Shown here one piece after another: positions 27,001 through 41,502 of a stretch of 64,000 bases of DNA. Source of the DNA: Panulirus ornatus. Lineage: Eukaryota > Arthropoda > Malacostraca > Decapoda > Palinuridae. Numbering within the stretch: position 1 is the stretch's first letter; every line of letters starts with the position of its first letter. Both the position numbers and the translations under genes were made by a program. The DNA lies in contig NC_092249.1 of assembly GCF_036320965.1 (NCBI RefSeq), forward strand, positions 9,935,279 through 9,999,278, given 5' to 3'. The notes under the pieces are model-generated. The model did no database searches and was not told the DNA's origin. It worked only from the letters and a program-made list of their open reading frames with translations.

Positions 27001-30000
27001 CTGGATACCCCCACGCCACTCTGATGTCTTTGGCGCCCGAAAGGGGTTTTAAAGTAAACCTTCATTTTTTCGCTTTCACTCTGGATGCCTCTATGCCCCT
27101 CCAATGGCGTTTGACGCCGCCAAAAATGCGTTTAATTAAACTTTGAATTTACCTCCTAATTTCTGGTTTCCATTACGTTACTCTAATTTCCTTTGGCGCC
27201 GCCAAAGGGGCTTTAAGTAGACTTTCAATTTGTCGCTTTCATTCTGGATACCACCATGCATCTCTAATAGCGTTTAGTGCCCCCAAAGTCCCTTTGAATG
27301 AAACCTTCAATTTGGCCCCTAATTTCTGGATGCCCCCACGCCACTCTATTGGACTTTGGCGCCAACAAATGGGCTTTAAAGTAAACCTTCACTTTGTCGC
27401 TTTTACTCTGAATGTCGCCATACCCTTGCAACGGCCTTTGGATTTGCCGAAAGTGTCTTTAAATTAAACTTTTAATTTGCCTACTGATTTTATAGCCTTT
27501 GGCACCGCTAAAGCGGCTTTAGAGTAAACCTTCAATTTTTCGCTTTTACTCTGGATGGGGCCATGCTCCTGTAATGGCGTTTTGCGTCACCAAAGGGGCT
27601 TTAGATTAAACGTTCAATTTGACTTGTTATTTCTGGATGGCCCAACTCCACTTTAATCAACTTTGGCGCCACCAAAGGGGCTTTAGATTAAGCCTTCATT
27701 TGGTTGCTCTTACTCTGCATGCCTCCTCTTCCCTGTAACGGCCTTTGGCACCACCACAGGGGCTTTAAAGTAAATCCTCAATTTGTCACTTTCACTCTGG
27801 ATGCTGCAACGTCCCTGTATTGGCCTTTGGCGCCACCAAAGGGGCTTTAAAGTAAACCTTCAATTTGTCGCTTTTACTCTACGTGCCGCCACACCCATGT
27901 GATGGCCTTCAGCGCAACCACAGGGGCTTTAGATTAAACCTTCAATCTGACTATATTTGTAGATGACCCTACGCCACTCTAATGGCCTCAACGCCGCCAG
28001 AGAGGTTTTAAATGAAACCTTCATTTGGTCTTTTTCACTCTGGTCGCCGCTATGCCCCTGTAATGGCCTTTGGCGCCGCGAAAGGGGCTTTAGATTAAAC
28101 CTTCAGCTTGTCTTTTTATTTCTGGATTCCCCACGCCACTATAATGACGTTTGGTACCGCCAAGGAGGCATTAAAGTAAATCCTCACTTTGTTGTTTTCA
28201 CTCTAGATGTCGAGATGCCCCTGTAATTGCCTTTAGCGCCGCGAAAAGGGCCTTAGATTAAACCTTCAATTTGCCTCATTAATTATCGATGCCCTCACGC
28301 CACTTTAATGGCCTTGGTTGCCGCCTAATGGGCTTTGAAGTTAACCTTCAATACGTCACTTTCACTTTGGATACCGCCATTCCCCTGTAATGGCCTTTCA
28401 CGCCCACCAGAGTGGCTTTAAGTTAAACATTCAATTTGCCTCTTTATTTCTGAACGCTCCTCCCCCCCCCCACCGCCATTCAAATGGTCTTTGTCACTGC
28501 CAAAGGGGCTTTAAAGGAAGCCTTCATTTGGTCGTTTTCACTCTGGATGCCGCTGTTCCCTTATCATGGCGTTTGGCGCCACCAAAGGGACTTTTATTTA
28601 AACCTTGCATTTGCTTCCTAGTTTCTGGATGCCCTTACGCTACTCTAATGGCCCTAGGCGCCGCCAAAGAGGCTTTAAAGTACACCTTCAATTTATTGCT
28701 TTCACTTTGGATCCTGCCATATCCCTGTAAATGCGTTTGGCGCCGCCCGAGAGGCTTTAAACTAAACATTGCATTTGCCTTCTAATTTCTGGATGTCCTT
28801 ACGCAAATCTAATGGCCTTTGGCACCACCAACGAGGCTTTAAATGAAACATTCAATATCTCGCCTTCGCTCTAGATTCCGCTCTGTCCCTGTAATTGCGC
28901 TTACCGCCGCCAAAGAGGCCTTATCTTAAACCTTCAATTTTTCTCTGTTTCTCTGAATACCGACCCGCCATTCTAATTGTATTTGGCGCCGCCAAGGGAG
29001 TTTTTAATTATATTTTCATATGCCTCCTAATTTCTGGATGCCCCCAGGTCATTCTAATGGCCTTTGGCGCCAGAAAAGGGGCTTTAAGGTAAGCCTTCAA
29101 TTTGTTACTTCATTGTGGTTGCCGCCAGACCCCTATTATGGCCTTTGGCGCAGTAAAAGCGGCTTTATATTAAACCCTAGATTTGCCTCATTATTTCTGA
29201 ATGCCTCCACAACAATCTAATTGCATTTGGCGCCGACAAAGTGGCTTTGAAGTTAACCTCCAATATGTCGCTTTCACTCTGGATGCCGATATTCCCCTGT
29301 AACAGCCTTTGACGCCGCCAAAGTTGCTATAAATTGAACCTTCAATTTGCCTCTTCATTTCTTCATGACCCCACGCCACTCTAATAGCCTTTGGCGCCGC
29401 TTAAGGGGATTTGAATTAAACCTTAATCTCGTCGTTTTCACGCTGATTACTGCCATCTCCCTGTAATGGCCTTTGCCGCTGCCAAAGGGGCTTTAAGTTA
29501 AACCTTCAGTTTGCCTTATTGATTCTTGGTGGCCCCACTCAATGCTAATGGACTTTAGCGCCCTCGAAAGGGAATTAAAGTTAACCATAAATTTGTCGAT
29601 TTCACGCTGGACGCTGCTACTCCCTGTAATCGCCTTTGGCGACGCCAGAGGACCTTTAAGTTAAACCTTCAATTTATTTCTTTATTTCTGGATACCCACA
29701 TGCCACTCTAATGGGCTTTGTCGCCGCGAAAGTTGTCTTAAAGGAAGCTTCACTTTTTCGCTTTCACTCTGGATACCGATATGCCCCTGTAATGGCGTTT
29801 GCTGCTGCCAAAGGGGCTTTGCATTAATCTTTGAATTGCCTCCTAATTTCTGGATGCTAATATGCTACTCTAATTACCTTTGGCGTCGCCAAATGGGCTT
29901 AAAGTAAACCTTCAATTTGTCGTTTTTACTCTGAATGCCGCCATGCCCTTGTAATGGACTTTGGCGCCGTCAAAAGGGCTTTCAAATAAACGTTGCATTC

Positions 30001-33000
30001 TCCTCCTAATGTCTGAATGCCCCCACGCCACTCTAATAGCCTTTGGCGCCGCCAAGTGGGCTTTAAAGTAAACCTTTAATTTGTCGCTTTTACTGTGGAT
30101 GTCGCCATGCCTCTGTAATGGCCTTTTGCGCCATCAAGGACTCTCTGAACTGGACTTTCAATTTGCCTTATTAACTCTGGAACGCTTCCACGCCAATCTA
30201 ATGGCGTTTGGCACCACCAACGTGGCTTTAAACTTAACCTTCAATATGTCGCTTTCACTCTGGGTGCCGCCATTCCCTTTAATGGCCTTTGCGCAGCCAA
30301 TGTGGCTTTAGATTGAATCTTCAATTTGCCTCTTTATTTCTGTATGCCCCCACGCCACTCTAATGGTCTTTGGCACCGCTAAAGGGGCTTTGAATTAAAC
30401 CTTCATTTGGTAATTTTCAAGCTGGATGCCGCTATGCCGCTGTAATGACCCTTTTCTCCGCCAAAGGGGCTTGATATTATTTCTTCAATTTTCCTCAGTA
30501 ATTCTTGATGGCCCCACGCCACTCTAATGGCCTTTGGCTCAGCCAAATGGGCTTTAAAGTTAACATTCAATTTGTCGTTTTCACTCTGGATGTCGCCATT
30601 CCCTTGTAATGGCTTTTGGCGACGTGAGTTAATCCCTCCATTTGCCTCTTTCTTTCCGGATGTAATCACGCCACTAGAATGGTCCTTGTGGCCGCCAAAG
30701 GGGCATTAAGATAAACCTTCATATGGTCGCTTTCCGTCTGGATGTCGCTATGCCCATTTGATGGCGTTTGGCGCCACCAAAGGGGATTTAAATCTAACCT
30801 TACGTTTGCTTCCTAATTTCTGGATGCCCTCACGTTAGTGTAATGGCCCGTGCGCCGCCAAAGGGGCTTTGAATTAAACCTTCAATTTGTCACTTTCACT
30901 ATGGATGCCACCATGTCCCTGTAATGGCGTTTGGCGCCGCCAAAGAGGCTTTAAATCAAATCTTGTATTTCCCCTTAATTTCTGGATGACCTTATGCCAC
31001 TCTAATGGCGTTTGGCCCCACTAGTGTGGCTTTAAAGAAAACCTTCAAATTGTCGCTTTCTCTCTGGATGCCGCTATTCCCCAGTAATGGCGTTTGGTGC
31101 CGCCAAAGAGGTTTTAAATTAAACCTTCAATTTTTCTCTTTGGTTCTGGATGCCGCCACGCAACTCTAATGGTACTTGGTGCCGCCAAAGGGGCTTTGGG
31201 TTAAACATTTCATTTGCCTCTTAAATTCTAGATGCCCCCAACGCCATGCCAATGACCTTTGGCGCCGCCAAAGGGACTTTAAAGTTAACCTTCTATTTGT
31301 CGCTTCACTCTGGATGCCCCTGTGCTACTATGATGGCCTTTGGCGCCGTCGAGGAGGTTTTAAATTAAACCTTTAATTTGCTTCCGTAAATTTTGACGGC
31401 CTACGCCAATCTGATCGCCTTTGGCGCCGCCAAATTGGCTTTAAAGTTAACCATCAGTGTCTTGTTTTTACTCTGGACAACGCCATTTCTGTAACGACCT
31501 TTGACGCCGCCAAAGGGGCTTTAGATTGAGCCTTCAATTTCCCACTCTATTCCTGTATGTCCCAACTTCAATTTAAATGCCTTTGGCGCCACTGAAGGGA
31601 CTTTGAATTAAACCTTCATTTGGTCGTTTTCACTCTGGATGACGCTATGCCCCTGTAATGGCCTTTTAGTCCACAAAGGGAGCTTTAAGTTAAAGCTTCA
31701 ATTTGCCGCATTAATTCTGGATGCCCCCATGCCAATCTAAGGGTCTTTGTTGCAATCAAATGGGCTTTAAACTTAAACTTCAATTAGTCTCTTTAACTCT
31801 AGATGGCGCCACTCCCCCGAAATGGCCTTTCGCCCCGCCAGAGGGCTTTGAATCAAACTTCAATTTGATTCTATTTTCTGGATGCTCCCACGCCACTCTA
31901 ATCGACTTTGTCACCTACGAAGTGGGTTTTAAAGAAAACCTTCGTTTGGTCACTTTCATTCTGGATGCCGCTATGCTCCTCTAATGGCGTTTAGCGCCCC
32001 CCAAAAGGCGTTTGATCAAATCTTGAATTTGCCTTTTAATTTCTGGTTGCCATCACGCTCCTCTAATTTCCGTTGGCGCCGCCAAAGGGGCTTTAAGGTG
32101 AACCTTCAATTTGTCGCTCTCACTCTGGATACCACCATGCATCTGTAATAACGTTTGGCGCCGCCAAAGTCCCTTCAAATTAGACCTTTAATTTGGCCCC
32201 TAATTTCTGGATGCCCCCACGCCACTCTAATTGCCTTTGGTGCCAAGAAAGGGGCTTTAAAGTAAACCTTTACTTTGTCGCTTTTACTCTGGATGCCGCC
32301 ATACCCTAATGGCCTTTGGATTCGCCAGTGTCTTTAAATAAAACCTTCAATTTGCCTCCTAATTTCTGAATGACCTACACGCCACTCTATAGGCCGTTGG
32401 CGCCACTAAAGGGACTTTAAAGTAAGCCTTCAATTTTTTGCTTTTATTCTGGATGCCACCATGCCCTTGTAATGGTCTTTTGCGCCACCAAAAGGGCTTC
32501 AGATTAAACCTTCAATTTGACTTTAGATTTCTGGATGCCCCCACGCCACTCTAATGTCCTTTGGCGCCGCCCAAGGAGCTTTAAATTAAATCTTCTATTT
32601 GTTGCTTTTACTCTGGATGCCGCCAATTCCTTGTAATGGCCTTTGACGCCGCCAGAGGGGCTTTATAGTAAATCTTTAATTTGTCGCTTTTACTCTATAT
32701 TCCGCCATGCCCCAGTAATGTCCTTTGGCGCCGCCACAGGGGCTTTAGCTTAAACCATCAATTTGACGTTTTATTTCTAGATGACCCTACGCCACTCGGC
32801 CATCAGCGCCGCCAATTGGGCTTCAAAGGAAACGTTCATTTGGTCGCTGTCACTCTAGATGCTGCCCTTCCCCTGTAATGACCTTTGACGCCGCGAAAGG
32901 GGCTTTAGATTAATCCTTCAATTTGTCTTTTTTTTCTGGATTCCCCCACGCCACTATAATGAACTTTGGCGCCACCAAAGGGTCATTGAAAGTAAACTTT

Positions 33001-34102
33001 CCATTTGTTGCTTTCACTCTAGATGCTGAAAGGACTCTGTAATGTCCTTTGGTGCCGCCAAATGGGCTTTAACTATTATTTGTTGCTTTAACTTTAAATA
33101 CCGCCTTTCCCCTGAAATAGCCTTTCGCACTGCCAGATGGGCTTTAACTTAAACCTTCAATTAGCGTCTTATTTCTTGACAGGCCCAACGCCAAAGAGGC
33201 ATTAAAGGAAGCCTTCATTTGGTCGCTTTCATTGTGGATGCTGCTATTTCCCTATCATGGCGTTTGGCGCCACCAAAGGGGCTTTCAATTAAACCTTGCA
33301 TTTGCCTCCTAAATTCTGGATCACCTTACGCTACTCTGATGATATTTGGCACAGCCAGAGGGGTTTCAAAGTAAACCTTCACTTTGTTGGCTTCACTCTG
33401 GATGGCGCCATACCCCTGTAAATGCGTTTGGCGCCAAACAAGAGGTTCTAAATTAAACTTTGCATTTGCCTACTAATTTCTGGATGCCCAAGCGCACTCT
33501 AATGGCCTTTGGTACCGCCAAAAGAGCTTTGAAATAATCTTTCAATATAATGCTTTCCCTCTGGATTCCGCCCAGCCCCTGTAATTGCGTTTGCCACTGC
33601 CTAAGAAGCTTTCTCTTTAACCTTCAATTTTTCTCTTTTGTTCTGGATGCCGCCACGCCACTCTAATGGCATTTGGTTCCTCCAAAGGGATTTTAGATTA
33701 TACTTTTCATATGCTTCCTAAATTCTGGATGTCCCCACGCCACACAAATGGTCTTTGGCGTAACTAAATGGGCTTTAGATTAAGCTTGAATTTGTCGCTT
33801 CACTCTTGATGCCACCATGACCTTGTAATGGCCTTTGGCGCCGTCAAAGTTGCTTTGAATTAATCCCTCAATTTGCATCATTATTTCTGGATGTACCAAC
33901 AACAATCTAATTACCTTTGGTGCCGAGAAAGTGGCGTTTAAAGTTAACCATCAATATGTCCCTTTCACTCTGGATGCCGTCATTCCCCTCTAATGGCCTT
34001 TGACGCTGCCAAAGGGTTTTCAAATTGAAACTTCAATTTGCATCTCTATTTCTGTATCCCCAAACCAACTCTAATAGCCTCTGGCGCCGCTAAAGGGGAT
34101 TT

Positions 34103-34150
34103 AAATTAAACATTAATTAAAACATTAATTAAAACATTAATTAAAAATTA
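34103..34150. repeat. AT-only 12-bp minirepeat inside the satellite
   Basis: Within one monomer, the usual AAATTAAACC segment has expanded into about three tandem copies of ATTAATTAAAAC before the monomer resumes. It looks like replication slippage at an A/T-rich site and lengthens that monomer by roughly 40 bp. Confidence 0.8.
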
Positions 34151-37100
34151 ACTTAAACCTTCAATCTGCCTCATTTATTCTGGATGCCCCTAAACTATTC
34201 TAATGGCTTTTGGGGCCGTCAAATGAGCTTCAAAGTTAACCTGCCGTTTCTCGATTTCACTCTGGATGCCGTCACTCCCCTGTAATGGCCTTTGGCGCCT
34301 TCAGCGGGGCTTTAAGTTCATCCTTCAGTTTGCCTTTTTGTTTCTGGATGCCCCACGCCACTGTAATGGTCTTTGTCGCCGCCAAAGGTGTTTTGAATTT
34401 GGTTGCTTTCAGTCTGGATGCCGTTATGCCCATTCAATGGCGTTTATCGCCGCTAAAGGGGCTTTATATACAACTTCATCTTATTTCTATATGCCGTTAC
34501 GCTACTCTAATGGCCTTTGGCGCTGCCAAAGGGTTTTAAAGTAAGCTTTCAATATGTCGCTTTCAATCTAGATGCTGCCATACCCCTGTAATGGCGTTTG
34601 GCGCCACCAATGAGGCTCTAGATTAAAACTTGTATTTACTTCCGAATTTCTGGATGCCCTTTCGCCACTCTAATGGCCTTTGGCGCCACAAAAGTGGCTT
34701 TAAAGGAAACCTTCAATTTGTCGCTTTCACTCTGGATGCCGCCATGCTCCTGTAATGGTGTTTGGTGCCGCCAAAGTTGCTTTAAAGTGAACCTTCACTT
34801 TGTCTCTGCATTTCTTTATGACCCCACGCCACTCTAATAGCCTTTGGCGCCACTTAAGGGGATTTCAATTAAACCTTAATCTGTTCGTTTACACGCTGAT
34901 TACTGCTATCTCCCTGTAATGGCCTTTGCCGCTGCCAAAGGGACTTTATGTTAAACCTTCAGTTTGCCTTATTAATTCTTTGTGGCTCCACGCAATGCTA
35001 ATGGACTTTGGCGCCGTCGAATGGGCTTTAAAGTTAACCATAGATTTGTGGATTTCACTGTGGATGCTGCTACTCCCTTGTAATCGCCTTTGGCGACGCC
35101 AGAGGAGCTTTAAGTTAAACCTTCAATTTATTTCTTTATTTCTGGATACCCACATGCCACTCTTATGGTCTTTGTCGCCCCGAAATTTGTCTTAAAGGAA
35201 AGCTTCATTTTTTCGCTTTCACTGAGGATACCGCTATGCTGCTGCCAAAGTGGCTTTGAATTAATCTTTGAATTTGCCTCCTAATTTCTGGATGCCAATA
35301 TGCTACTCTAATTTCCTTTGGCGTCGCCAAAGAGATTTAAAGTAAACCTTCAATTTATCTCTTTCCCTCTGGATTCCGCTAAGCCCCTGTAATGGCCTTT
35401 GGCGCCGCTAAAGGGGCTTTAAATTAGACCTTAAACTTGTTTCATAATTTTTGGATGCCTCCACGAGACTCTAATGGCCTTTGGCGCTGCTAAAGGAGCT
35501 TTAGATTAAACCTTAAATTTGCTTCATAAGTTTTTGATGCCTCCACGCGACTCTACTGGCCTTTGGCTCCGCGAAAGAGGCTTACAGTAAACCTTACATT
35601 TTTCTCTTTCACTCTCGATGCCACTAAGCCCCTGTAATGGCTTTGGCGCCCCCAAAGGGACTTTAAATTAAACTTTCAATTTCCCTGATTATTTTTGGAT
35701 GCCGTCACGCCCCTCTAACTCTCTTTGGCGCCGCCGAAGGGGCGTTAAATTAAAACTTCAATTTGTTTCTTTATTTCTGGATGCCGACACGCCACTTTAA
35801 TGGTCTTTGGCTCCGCCAAATGGGTTTAAAGTTAACCTTGCATTTTTCTGTTTCACTCTGAATACCGCTATGCCCCTGTAATGACCTATGGCGCCGCCAA
35901 AGGGGCCATATACCTGGCTGCCCCAACGCCACTCTAATGGCCTTTGGCGCCACCAAAAAGTAAACTTTAAAGTAAACTTTCACTCCGTCTCTTTCCTTTT
36001 ACATGCCACTATTCCCCTGTAATGGCCTTTGGCGCCGTTAAAGGGGCTTTAGATTAAATCTTCAATTTGCTTCATTATATCTAGATGCTGTTACGCGACT
36101 CTATGGCCTTTGGCTCTGCTAAATGGGTTTCAAATAAGCCTTACAATTTTCTATTTCACTCTGGATGCCGCTATGCTTCTGTAATGGCTTTTAACACCGC
36201 CAAAGGGGCTTTAAATTAAACCCTTAATTCGCCTCCTTATTTCTGGTTGCCGCCAAGCCACTCTAATAGCGTTTGTCACCGCCGATATGCCCCTGTAATG
36301 GCCTTTGACGCGGCCAAAGGGGCTTAATTGAACATCCAATATCCTTTATTATTTCTGGATGCCGCCACACCCTCTAACTGCCTTTGTTGCCGCCAAAGAG
36401 GCTTTGAAATAGAACTTTGATTTCTTTCATTATTTCTGGATGCCGCCAGGCCTTTGACTCCGCCAAAGGGGCGTTAAAGTAAACCTTACATTTATCTCTC
36501 ACTCTGGATCCCGCTTTCTTCCTGCAATGGCCTAAGGCGCCGACAAAGTGTTTTGAGTTAATCCTTCAAATTCCCTCTTTATTTCAGGCTGCCGCCACGC
36601 CACTCTAATGGCCTTTGGCGCCGCCAAAGTGACTTGGAAGTAAACCTTCAATTTGTCTTTTTCCTAATGGATGCCACTATGCCCCTATAATGGCTTTAGC
36701 GTCGACGGAGGGACGTTAAATCAAACCTTCAATTTGTCTCTTTCCTCTCTGGATGCCACTATGCCTGTGTAATAGGCTTTGGTGCCGGCAAAGGGTCTTT
36801 GAATTTACTCTTCGATTTGCCTCTTCCTTTCTGAATACCGCCAGGCCACACTTCACTTCGTCTCTTTCCCTCTGGATGCTGCTATGCCCCTGTAATGGCC
36901 TTTGACGCCACTAAAGGTGCTTTAAATTGAACCTTTAATTTGTCTTTATATATCTGAATGCTGCCACGCCACTCTAATGGACTGCGGCGCAGCCAAAAGG
37001 GCATTAAAGTAAAGCTTGAATCTGCCTCTTTCCCTCTAGATGTTATTATGCCTCTGTAATAGCCTTTGGCGCCGCTAAAGGGGTTTTAAAAACCCTCAAT

Positions 37101-40100
37101 TTAACTCATCATTTCTGGATGCTACCACGTCCCTCTAACAACCTTTGGCGCCGCCAAAGGGGCTTTAAAATAAACTTTCAATTTGTTTCATTATTTCTGG
37201 ATGGCGCCTCGTCATTCATTTGTCCTATGACTCCGCCAAAGGGGATTTAAAATAAACCTTACATTTTTCTCTCACTCTGATGCCGCTATGCCCCTGTAAC
37301 GGCCTTTGGCGCCGATAAAGGGAGTTTATGATTAACCTTCAATTTGCGTAATTATTTCTTGGTGCCACCAACGGGGCTTCAAATGAAACCTTCAATTTCC
37401 TTTTTCATTTTTTGCTGCCGCCATGCCACTCTTTTTGCCTTTGCCACCGCCAAAGAGATTTAAAGTAAACCGTCAATTTATCTCTTTCCATCTGGATTCC
37501 GCTAAGCCCCTATAATGACCTTTGGCACCGCTAAAGGGACTTTATAACTGCCTTTAATGCCGCCAAAGAGGCTTTAGATTAAAACTTAAATTTGTTTAAT
37601 TATTTCTGGATGCCGCCAGGCCAAATAATTGCCTTTGACTCCGCAAAAGGGGCTTTAAAGTAAACCTTACATTTTTCTCTTTCACACTGAATGCCGCTAT
37701 GCCCCTGTAATGGCCCATGTTGCCGCCTAAGGGGATTTGAATTAATCCTTCAAATTCCCTCTATTTCTGGATGTCGCCACGCCACTCTAATGGCCTTTGG
37801 TGCCGCCAAAAAGGCTTTGGAATAAAACTTCAATTCGTCTCTCTTTATGCATGCCACTTGTCCCCTGTAATGGACATTGGCGCCGCTAAAAGGGCTTTAA
37901 ATTAAATCTTCAATTTTTTTCATTATTTATGGATGCCGTTACGCGGCTCTAATGGCATTTGGCTCTGAAAATGGGCTTTAAAGTAAACCTTACATTTTTT
38001 CTCTTTAACTCTGGATGCCGTTATGCCCCTGTAATGGCCTATGGTGCCGCGAAAGGGGCTTTAAATTAATCCTTCAAATTCCCTTTTCATTTCTGGTTGC
38101 CGCCACGCCACTCAAATGGCCTTCAGCGCCGCCAAAGTGGCTTAAAGGTAAACCTTCAATTTGTCTCTTTCCTTATGGACACCGCCCTGCCCCTGTAATG
38201 ACCTTTAACGTCGACGAAGGGGCTTTGAACTAAGCCTTCAATTTGTGTATTTCCCTCAGGGTGCCGCTATGCCTGTGTAATGGGCTTTGTTGTATCCAAA
38301 CAGGCTTTAACTTAAACCATTAATTTGATTGTTTTTTCTAAATACCGCAATGCCACTCTAATGGTATCTGGCGGCGGCAAAAGGGCTTTAAAGTAAAACT
38401 TCTTTTTCTCTTTCCCTCTGGACGCCGCTATGCCTCTCTAATATTCTATGTCTCCGCCAAAGGGGCTTTGAATTTAGCTTTTAATTTACTTCTGTATATC
38501 TAACTAATACCACGCAACTCTAATGGCCTTTGGTGCCGCCAAAGGGGCATTAAGATAAATCTTCAATTTGTCTTTCCCTCTAGATGCTGTTATGCCCCTT
38601 TAATAGCCTTTGGCGCCGCCAAAGTGGATCTAAATTAAACTTTCCATTTGCCTCATTATTTCTAGATGCTGCCACGCCACTCTAATGGATTTTGGCACCG
38701 CCAAAGGTGCCTAGAATAAACCTTACATGTTTCTCTTTCTCTCTGGATGCCGCTATGCCCCTGTAATGACCTATGGCGCCGCAAAACGGGGCTTTAGATT
38801 AATCCTTCAAATTCCCTCTTTATTTCTGAATACTGGCACGTCACTCTATTGGCCTTTGGTTCCGCCAAAATGGCTTAAATTTAAAGTAAACTTTCAATTT
38901 GTCTCTTTCCTTATAGATGCCGCTTTTCCTTTGTAATGGCCTCTGCCGCCGCTAAAGGGGTTTTGAATTAAACCTTAAAACTACTTCATTATTTCTGGAT
39001 GCCGCCACACTACTCTTATGGCCTTTGGCTCCGCCGAAGGGGCTTTAAAGTAAACCTTACATTGTTCTCTTTCATTCTGGATGTCGCTATGCCCCATAAA
39101 GCCCTTAGCGATGCCAAAGGGTCTTTAAACGAAACCTTCAATGTGCATCATTATTTCTAGATGCCGCCACTTCCCTCTAACTGCCTTTGGCGCTGCTAAA
39201 AGGGCTTTAAATTAAATCTTCAATTTTTTTCATTATTTATGGATGCCGTTACGCGACTCTAATGGCATTTGGCTATGAAAATGGGCTTTAAAGTAAACCT
39301 TACATTTTTTCTCTTTAACTCTGGATGCCGTTATGCCCCAGTAATGGCCTATGGTGCCGCGAAAGGGGCTTTAAATTAATCCTTCAAATTCCCTTTTCAT
39401 TTATGGTTGCTGCCACGCCACTCAAATGGCCTTCAGCGCCGCCAAAGTGGCTTAAAAGTAAACCTTCAATTTGTCTCTTTCCTTATGGATACCGCCCTGC
39501 CTCTGTAATGACCTTTAACGCCGACGAAGGGGTTTTGAACTAAGCCTTCAATTTGTGTATTTCCCTCAGGGTGCCGCTATGCCTGTGTAATGGGCCTTGT
39601 TGTATCCAAACAGGCTTTAACTTAAAACATTAATTTGATTGTTTTTTTCTAAATACCGCCATGCCACTCTAATGGTCTTTGGCGGCGGCAAAAGGGCTTT
39701 AAAGTAAAACTTCTTTTTCTCTTTCCCTCTGGACGCCGCTATGCCTTTCTGATATTCTATGGCTCCGCCAAAGGGGCTTTGAATTTAGCTTTTAATTTAC
39801 TTCTGTATATCTAAATACTACCACGCAACTCTAATGGCCTTTGGTGCCGCCAAAGGGGCATTAAGATAAATCTTCAATTTGTCTTTCCCTCTAGATGCTG
39901 TTATGCCCCTCTAATAGCCTTTGGCGCCGTCAAAGGGGATCTAAATTAAACTTTCCATTTGCCTCATCATTTCTAGATGCTGCCACGCCACTCTAATGGA
40001 TATTGGCACCGCCAAAGGTGCCTAGAATAAATCTTACATTTTTCTCTTTCTCTCTGGATGCCGTTATGCCCCTGTAATGACCTATGGCGCCGCAAAACGG

Positions 40101-41502
40101 GGCTTTAGATTAATCCTTCAAATTCCCTCTTTATTTCTGAATACTGGCACGTCACTCTATTGGCCTTTGGTTCCGCCAAAATGGCTTAAATTTAAAGTAA
40201 ACCTTCAATTTGTCTCTTTCCTTATAGATGCCGCTTTTCCTTTGTAATGGCCTCTGCCGCCGCTAAAGGGTTTTGAATTAAACCTTAAAATTACTTCATT
40301 ATTTCTGGATGCCGCCACACTACTCTAATGGCCTTTGGCTCCGCCGAAGGGGCTTTAAAGTAAATCTTACATTGTTCGCTTTCATTCTGGATGTCGCTAT
40401 GCCCCTATAAAGCCCTTAGCAATGCCAAAGGGACTTTAAACAAAATCTTCAATGTGCATCATTATTTCTGGATGCCGCCACTTCCCTCTAACTGCCTTTG
40501 GCGCTGCTAAAAGGACTTTAAATTAAATCTTCAATTTTTTTCATTATTTATGGATGCCGTTACGCGACTCTAATGGCATTTGGCTCTGAAAATGGGCTTT
40601 AAAGTAAACCTTACATTTTTTCTCTTTAACTCTGGATGCCGTTATGCCCCAGTAATGGCCTATGGTGCCGCGAAAGGGGCTTTAAATTAATCCTTCAAAT
40701 TCCCTTTTCATTTCTGGTTGCCGCCACGCCACTCAAATGGCCTTCAGCGCCGCCAAAGTGGCTTAAAAGTAAACCTTCAATTTGTCTCTTTCCTTATGGA
40801 TACCGCCCTGCCCCTGTAATGACCTTTAACGCCGACGAAGGGGTTTTGAACTAAGCCTTCAATTTGTGTATTTCCCTCAGGGTGCCGCTATGCCTGTGTA
40901 ATGGGCCTTGTTGTATCCAAACAGGCTTTAACTTAAACCATTAATTTGATTGTTTTTTCTAAATACCGCCATGCCACTCTAATGGTCTTTGGCGGCGGCA
41001 AAAGGGCTTTAAAGTAAAACTTCTTTTTCTCTTTCCCTCTGGACGCCGCTATGCCTTTCTGATATTCTATGGCTCCGCCAAAGGGGCTTTGAATTTAGCT
41101 TTTAATTTACTTCTGTATATCTAAATACTACCACGCAACTCTAATGGCCTTTGGTACCGCCAAAGGGGCATTAAGATAAATCCTCAATTAGTCTTTCCCT
41201 CTAGATGCTGTTATGCCCCTTTAATAGTCTTTAGCGCCGCCAAAGGGGATCTAAATTAAACTTTCCATTTGCCTCATTATTTCTAGATGCTGCCACGCCA
41301 CTCTAATGGATTTTGGCACCGCCAAAGGTGCCTAGAATAAACCTTACATACTTCTCTTTCTCTCTGGATGTCGCTATGCCCCTGTAATGACCTATGGCGC
41401 CGCAAAACGGGGATTTAGATTAATCCTTCAAATTCCCTCTTTATTTCTGAATACTGGCACGTCACTCCATTGGCCTTTGGTTCCGCCAAAATGGCTTAAA
41501 TT

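Noticed and set aside
28390..28785. 131-codon open frame within the satellite
   Set aside because: Its peptide is the same frame-shifted satellite translation found throughout the array; there is no domain, and its length is expected from low stop density.
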